A stretch of 41,986 nucleotides of DNA from Candidatus Omnitrophota bacterium (GTDB lineage Bacteria; Omnitrophota; Gorgyraeia; Aquiviventales; Aquiviventaceae), in contig JACPTX010000040.1 in assembly GCA_016192545.1 (NCBI GenBank), positions 1 through 41,986 of the forward strand, written 5' to 3'. Positions 38,872 through 41,986 of this stretch are shown here, one piece after another (position 1 is the stretch's first letter; every line of letters starts with the position of its first letter). The position numbers and the translations under genes are program-made. The notes under the pieces are model-generated. The model saw nothing but the letters and a program-made list of their open reading frames with translations. It was not told where the DNA came from and made no database searches.

Positions 38872-39872
38872 CAGCGGGCCGGCTGGGTCAGCTCGAGCCA
38901 CTGCTCGCGCAGGAGGCTGCCGACCAGGCGGGGGCTGACGAGCTGTTCGAGCGAGCCCCAGACCTCGATCAGCTGCAGGGCCGCGTCCACGCACCGATCG
39001 CGGCCCAACTCGCCCGCCTGCCGGCGGATGGACGAGGACGCATCGGCGTGCGCCAGCAGCGTGTCGTCTGATGCCGACGCCACGGCCACGTCCCGCAGCC
39101 ACGCGATGGAGCCGGCCAGCCACTGCGCCTGCTCCTGTCGGTCATTGGGGATGGCCCACTCCAGCCAGCGGGCGGCCTGCTCAGCACCCAGATGCGCGGT
39201 CATCTGCTGATACGCCGGCCACTCTTCGGCCAGGCGGCGCGCGCGCGAGAGACTCCCCTGCGCCAGCCGGCTGATGGAAGGAGCCGCCTCAGCAGCGCAG
39301 AGCTGCTGGGACACCAGGAGGCGCTGAATCATCTCCGTCGACAACCGCTGGAACCGGATCGTCTGGCAGCGGGACACGATGGTGGGCAGGCAGTCGGACG
39401 GCTGAGAGGTCAGCAGGATGAACCGCGCAGACGCGGGCGGCTCCTCCAGCGATTTCAACAGACTGTTGGCCGCCTCCTCGGTGAGCCGGTCGGCGCCGTC
39501 GAGGATGACGACCTGCGCGCGCGCCATGAACGGGCGCAGGGCGATGCGCCCCAGGATGTGCCGGATCTCATCGATGCGGATGGTCTCAATCGCGCCCTGG
39601 GGGCTCACGAGGTGGACATCCGGGTGCATCCGGCGGAGGATCCGGCTGCAGCTCGCGCACCGGTCGCACGGCCCTGCCTGCGCCGAGGCTTCGGCAGGCA
39701 GGCCGTCGGACTGCTCGCAATTGAGCGCCTTGGCCAGCTCGAATGCGGCCAGCCGCTTGCCCACCCCCTCCGGCCCGGCAAAGAGGTACGCAGGGGCGAC
39801 GCGCTCCTTCGACAGGTGCGTCCGAAGAATCCGCAACGCGAACGATTGTCCAAGAATCTCAGACCATGCCAT
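38871..39872 (-). CDS. holB: DNA polymerase III delta' subunit
   Basis: The delta' subunit belongs to the clamp-loader complex. Start MAWSEILGQSFALRILRTHL at ATG 39872; Walker A-like GPEGVGK (33-39); zinc module C52, C69, C72, C75; the DGADRLTEEAANSLLKSLEE block; and the SRC motif in TIVSRCQTIRF. Between C52 and C69 lies SDGLPAEASAQAG, encoded by a palindrome at 39673-39702, lengthening the zinc loop. The start overlaps the tmk end by 14 bases. 334 residues, normal otherwise. Confidence 0.93.
   Translation of the reverse strand: MAWSEILGQSFALRILRTHLSKERVAPAYLFAGPEGVGKRLAAFELAKALNCEQSDGLPAEASAQAGPCDRCASCSRILRRMHPDVHLVSPQGAIETIRIDEIRHILGRIALRPFMARAQVVILDGADRLTEEAANSLLKSLEEPPASARFILLTSQPSDCLPTIVSRCQTIRFQRLSTEMIQRLLVSQQLCAAEAAPSISRLAQGSLSRARRLAEEWPAYQQMTAHLGAEQAARWLEWAIPNDRQEQAQWLAGSIAWLRDVAVASASDDTLLAHADASSSIRRQAGELGRDRCVDAALQLIEVWGSLEQLVSPRLVGSLLREQWLELTQPAR
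39673..39702. repeat. Palindrome insertion in holB zinc module
   Basis: CCTGCCTG...GGCAGGCAGG with an inner GCCGAGGCTTCGGC core; it is translated as LPAEASAQAG between the first and second zinc-binding cysteines. Confidence 0.75.
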
Positions 39873-40617
39873 ATGATTTCTCCGTGGGGCGGGTGACGCG
39901 GAGCGGGGGCCCCCGCCGCCCGCCCGCAGGTCCGCCAACGATCGTTGGCGGACGAGGACGGACGGTGGGGTCGCGCAGCGGCAGGACCCGCCCCATGCGT
40001 AATCGCTTGAACACGATCTGCTGCACGTGCTGGGCGACGCGGGTCTTTGGCTGAGTGGCATCGATGACAATGATGCGGCGGGGCTCCCGGCGCGCCAGCG
40101 CGAGATACCCCCGGCGAAGCCGGCGGTGAAAGGCCTGCGCTTTGCGCTCCATCCGGTCCCGATGTCGCCCCACGCGGCGGAATCCCGCCTCCGTGGGCAC
40201 GTCCAACAGCAGCGTCAAGTCCGGCATGAGCCCGCCGATCGCCCGGCGCCCCACCACCTGCAGCCACGCCACGTCGAGCTCTCCCCCATGCCCTTGATAG
40301 GCCATCGTGGAATCGTGGAATCGGTCGCAGACCACGATCCGTCCCTTCGCCAGCGCCGGCTTGATGAGCTCCTCGACAAGCTGCACGCGCCCCGCGATGA
40401 ACAGGAGCGCTTCAGTCAGCGGCGTCATCCCACGGACATCCGCATGGAGCAGAACCCGGCGCAGCCGCCGTCCCAGCGCGGTCGAGCCCGGATCGCGGAC
40501 GAACGTCACCCGGCGGCCCGCCCGACGCAGCGCCTGCACGAGCTGCCGCGCCTGGCTCGACTTCCCCGATCCCTCCGGCCCTTCAAGAGTAATGAAGAAA
40601 CCACGCTTTTCAGACAT
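39859..40617 (-). CDS. tmk: Thymidylate kinase
   Basis: Tmk phosphorylates dTMP. The P-loop is FITLEGPEGSGKSSQARQLV (13-20), with the substrate motif VRDPGSTALG and CDRFHDSTMAYQGHG. The core ends at about residue 205 (QQIVFKRLRMG). The last 40 residues (LPLRDPTVRPRPPTIVGG and PAGGRRGPPLRVTRP) are encoded by palindromic DNA at 39903-39953 and flanks, and are not part of the enzyme fold. ATG 40617 is preceded by a GGGGTC element and by a second copy of the gene's own 5' end. The native start may once have been at 40699, overlapping the cysS stop. Confidence 0.94.
   Translation of the reverse strand: MSEKRGFFITLEGPEGSGKSSQARQLVQALRRAGRRVTFVRDPGSTALGRRLRRVLLHADVRGMTPLTEALLFIAGRVQLVEELIKPALAKGRIVVCDRFHDSTMAYQGHGGELDVAWLQVVGRRAIGGLMPDLTLLLDVPTEAGFRRVGRHRDRMERKAQAFHRRLRRGYLALARREPRRIIVIDATQPKTRVAQHVQQIVFKRLRMGRVLPLRDPTVRPRPPTIVGGPAGGRRGPPLRVTRPTEKSYGMV
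39903..39953. repeat. Two perfect palindromes in the tmk 3' end
   Basis: GCGGGGGCCCCCGC at 39903-39916 and a perfect 24-bp palindrome at 39930-39953 (half-site GTCCGCCAACGA). They encode a Pro/Gly/Arg-rich tail. The neighbouring sequence to about 39995 (GACGAGGACGG ... GGCAGGACCCGCCCC) resembles 1641-1686 in the tandem GT9 linker. Confidence 0.85.
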
Positions 40618-40699
40618 CAGGGCAAAAGGGGTCAGACCCCTTTGGGAAGGGGTCTGACCCCTTTTTCACTTCCAGCGTGATGAAAAAACCTCGTCTCAT
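40610..40699 (-). pseudogene. Duplicated tmk 5' end (29-codon mini-ORF) upstream of tmk
   Basis: ATG 40699 overlaps the cysS stop (ATGA), the usual junction in this operon. It encodes MRRGFFITLE, matching residues RGFFITLE of tmk, then continues through a GGGGTC palindrome pair (VKKGSDPFPKGSDPFCPDV) and stops eight bases inside tmk (ATGTCTGA overlap). Over the shared 25 bases the copies differ at five sites, all third codon positions, all silent. This looks like the original tmk start separated from the rest by the repeat, with the lost 5' end regenerated downstream. Confidence 0.7.
40624..40666. repeat. GGGGTC palindrome pair between cysS and tmk, copy 5
   Basis: GGGGTCAGACCCC at 40628-40640 and GGGGTCTGACCCC at 40649-40661, flanked by AAAA and TTTTT, so that the whole is also an inverted repeat. 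It separates the two copies of the tmk 5' end. Confidence 0.92.
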
Positions 40700-41986
40700 C
40701 GTTTTCGGCGAACCAACGGACCTTGATTGGTGTCTTCAATCGCAAGGCCCTTTTGCATAAACATATTTCGGATAGCATCCGCACGCTGGAAATCCTTCCG
40801 TTTCCGTGCGGCTTCACGTTCATCAAGAAGATCCCGTTCCCCAGCTGTGAGTTCCGAGAGAGGTACCATAAATAGACCTAGAATCTTCCCAAGTTCATAG
40901 ACCGCATCGGCAGCCAACTTCATTTTTTCAAGGAGAGCAATCCAGTTCCGCCACTGGTCTGATCCTTCTCCTGGGGGATGCTGTTCTTGACGTCGGAATT
41001 CCACTTCGCATTGATTTCCATAAGCGGTCAATTTATCAAGGACAGCGAGCGCCTGTGGCGTGTTGAGATCGTCCTCCATGGCTGCTTCAAACTCACTTCT
41101 CAAAGCAGCGATTTCCGTTGGCTCAGGCGCGTTAGGCCGTCCAAGACCTTGCGCCAACACGCGCATTTGCAAGCTATCAAGCGCGTCAAACCGCTGACGA
41201 GCAGCGTTGAGATTCTCCACTGTGTAGTTGACAGGGCTTCGATAATGTGCGCCTAGAAAGAACATTTTTAGGACATCTGTTTCCCCACCGCAGGCCTGCA
41301 AGGCATCCTCCACCGTCACGAAGTTGCCCAGGGACTTGGACATTTTCTCGCCGTTGACGGTGAGGAGGCCGTTGTGGATCCAGCACCTCGCGAAGGGCTT
41401 GCCGACCGCCTGGGCCTGGGCGATTTCATTTTCATGGTGCGGGAACACGAGGTCCACCCCGCCGCCGTGGATGTCGAACGTGTCGCCGAGATACTTCATG
41501 CTCATCGCGGAGCACTCGATGTGCCAGCCGGGACGTCCCTTGCCCCAGGGGCTGTCCCACGACGGCTCGCCGGGCTTGGCGGCTTTCCACAGCGCGAAGT
41601 CCAGCGGGTCCTGCTTGCCTGCCCCGCCTCCGGCGTCCGCATGGGCGGGGTGCTCGCCCCGTTCACTCGACCGCAGCTCATCGAGGGTTCGGTTCGAGAG
41701 TTTGCCGTAGCCGGGGAATTTGCGCACCGCAAAATACACGTCGCCGGCCGCCTCGTAGGCCGCGCCCTTGACGACCAGCTCCGACACCAGGTTGAGCATG
41801 GCGTCAAGGTGCCCGGTTGCTTTCGGCTCTTCGGTGGGCTGCCCGATGCCCAGGCGCTCCAGCGCCTCGTGGTAACTGTTCAGGTACCGCTCGGCCACCT
41901 GCTCACATGACTGCTTGGCCTCGTTCGCCTTCTGGATGATTTTGTCGTCCACATCGGTCACATTGCGCACGAACGTCACCTGATAC
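40696..41986 (-). CDS. cysS: Cysteinyl-tRNA synthetase, N-terminus outside window
   Basis: CysS charges tRNA-Cys. Visible from YQVTFVRNVTDVDDKII onward (the first HIGH-containing part is cut off by the window end). WHIECSAMSMKYLG contains the zinc cysteine, PHHENEIAQAQA supplies further ligands and EKMSKSLGNFV is the KMSKS loop. The C-terminal DALR-type helical domain ends IEDTNQGPLVRRKR. The stretch GEHPAHADAGGGAGKQ before DPLDFALWK is encoded by a hairpin at 41621-41650 and is extra. The gene changes from GC-rich to clearly more AT-rich DNA near 41280. Confidence 0.95.
   Translation of the reverse strand, partial: YQVTFVRNVTDVDDKIIQKANEAKQSCEQVAERYLNSYHEALERLGIGQPTEEPKATGHLDAMLNLVSELVVKGAAYEAAGDVYFAVRKFPGYGKLSNRTLDELRSSERGEHPAHADAGGGAGKQDPLDFALWKAAKPGEPSWDSPWGKGRPGWHIECSAMSMKYLGDTFDIHGGGVDLVFPHHENEIAQAQAVGKPFARCWIHNGLLTVNGEKMSKSLGNFVTVEDALQACGGETDVLKMFFLGAHYRSPVNYTVENLNAARQRFDALDSLQMRVLAQGLGRPNAPEPTEIAALRSEFEAAMEDDLNTPQALAVLDKLTAYGNQCEVEFRRQEQHPPGEGSDQWRNWIALLEKMKLAADAVYELGKILGLFMVPLSELTAGERDLLDEREAARKRKDFQRADAIRNMFMQKGLAIEDTNQGPLVRRKR
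41621..41650. repeat. GC-rich hairpin insertion in cysS
   Basis: Arms CCCCGCC (41622-41628) and GGCGGGG (41644-41650) enclose a 15-base loop; they are the same arms as in the topA element. It is translated as PAHADAGGGAG in the catalytic domain. Confidence 0.7.

Noticed and set aside
38872-39123. Upstream extension of metG
   Set aside because: The added 84 residues are the holB 3' end in another frame; the HIGH-containing N-terminus starts at ATG 38871.
39873-40070. Upstream extension of holB
   Set aside because: The added residues come from the palindromic tmk 3' end in another frame; MAWSEILGQ is the family start.

Overview
The window is a dense, GC-rich bacterial chromosome segment. Almost every gene lies on the minus strand, so transcription runs from high to low coordinates, and most neighbours overlap by 1-20 bases (ATGA or TGATG junctions). 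The longest stretch without a gene is about 100 bases (26903-27003). No rRNA, tRNA, CRISPR array, insertion sequence or phage gene is visible. Lipid A and Kdo genes (lpxK, an lpxL-type acyltransferase, waaA) and heptosyltransferase-like enzymes show a Gram-negative envelope. The very large secreted protein with a 'QDLH...GGFHT' N-terminal domain resembles giant proteins I associate with Candidatus Omnitrophota. That assignment is an inference from memory and is not proven by the sequence.

Layout. 41986-34009: housekeeping operon cysS-tmk-holB-metG-CPBP protease-thiL-tsaE-tsaB. 33966-28783: a 1727-residue secreted/membrane protein that carries a 129-codon coiled-coil gene on the opposite strand, with its own promoter. 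28731-27004: two small nucleotidyltransferase modules facing each other (HTH+NTase on minus, RHH+NTase on plus). 26902-21383: branched-chain amino acid operon ilvB-ilvN-(membrane protein)-ilvC-(84 aa protein)-leuA. 21373-16800: aroE, prepilin peptidase, aroC, an MntA/HepT pair, aroK fused to a second domain, and a retropepsin-like protein. 16766-12609: frameshifted dprA, thiS, topA, xerC. 12607-554: envelope cluster waaA, lpxK, an LpxL-ELM1 fusion, a GT4-GT9 fusion, secreted YceI and SRPBCC proteins, GT4, a damaged GT9 and a tandem GT9 protein. 501-1: start of a conserved gene of unknown function.

The most unusual property is a population of short palindromic or clustered repeats inside genes. 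At least five kinds occur: GGGGTCAGACCCC pairs, GGTTCGAGG-type heptads, an identical 32-bp repeat used in two reading frames, CGACTC-type elements and GC-rich hairpins. They sit as in-frame insertions in essential genes (thiL, tsaB, holB, topA, lpxK, cysS), at gene ends where they can supply the stop codon, or between genes. At the cysS-tmk junction a GGGGTC element lies between two copies of the tmk 5' end. The two copies encode the same eight residues and differ only at third codon positions. This repeat insertion pattern and the antisense coiled-coil gene inside the giant gene are the best candidates for undescribed biology here. Several damaged or ambiguous genes (GT9 at 2683, dprA, xerC) may be real decay or assembly error. 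Reads over these spots would settle that.
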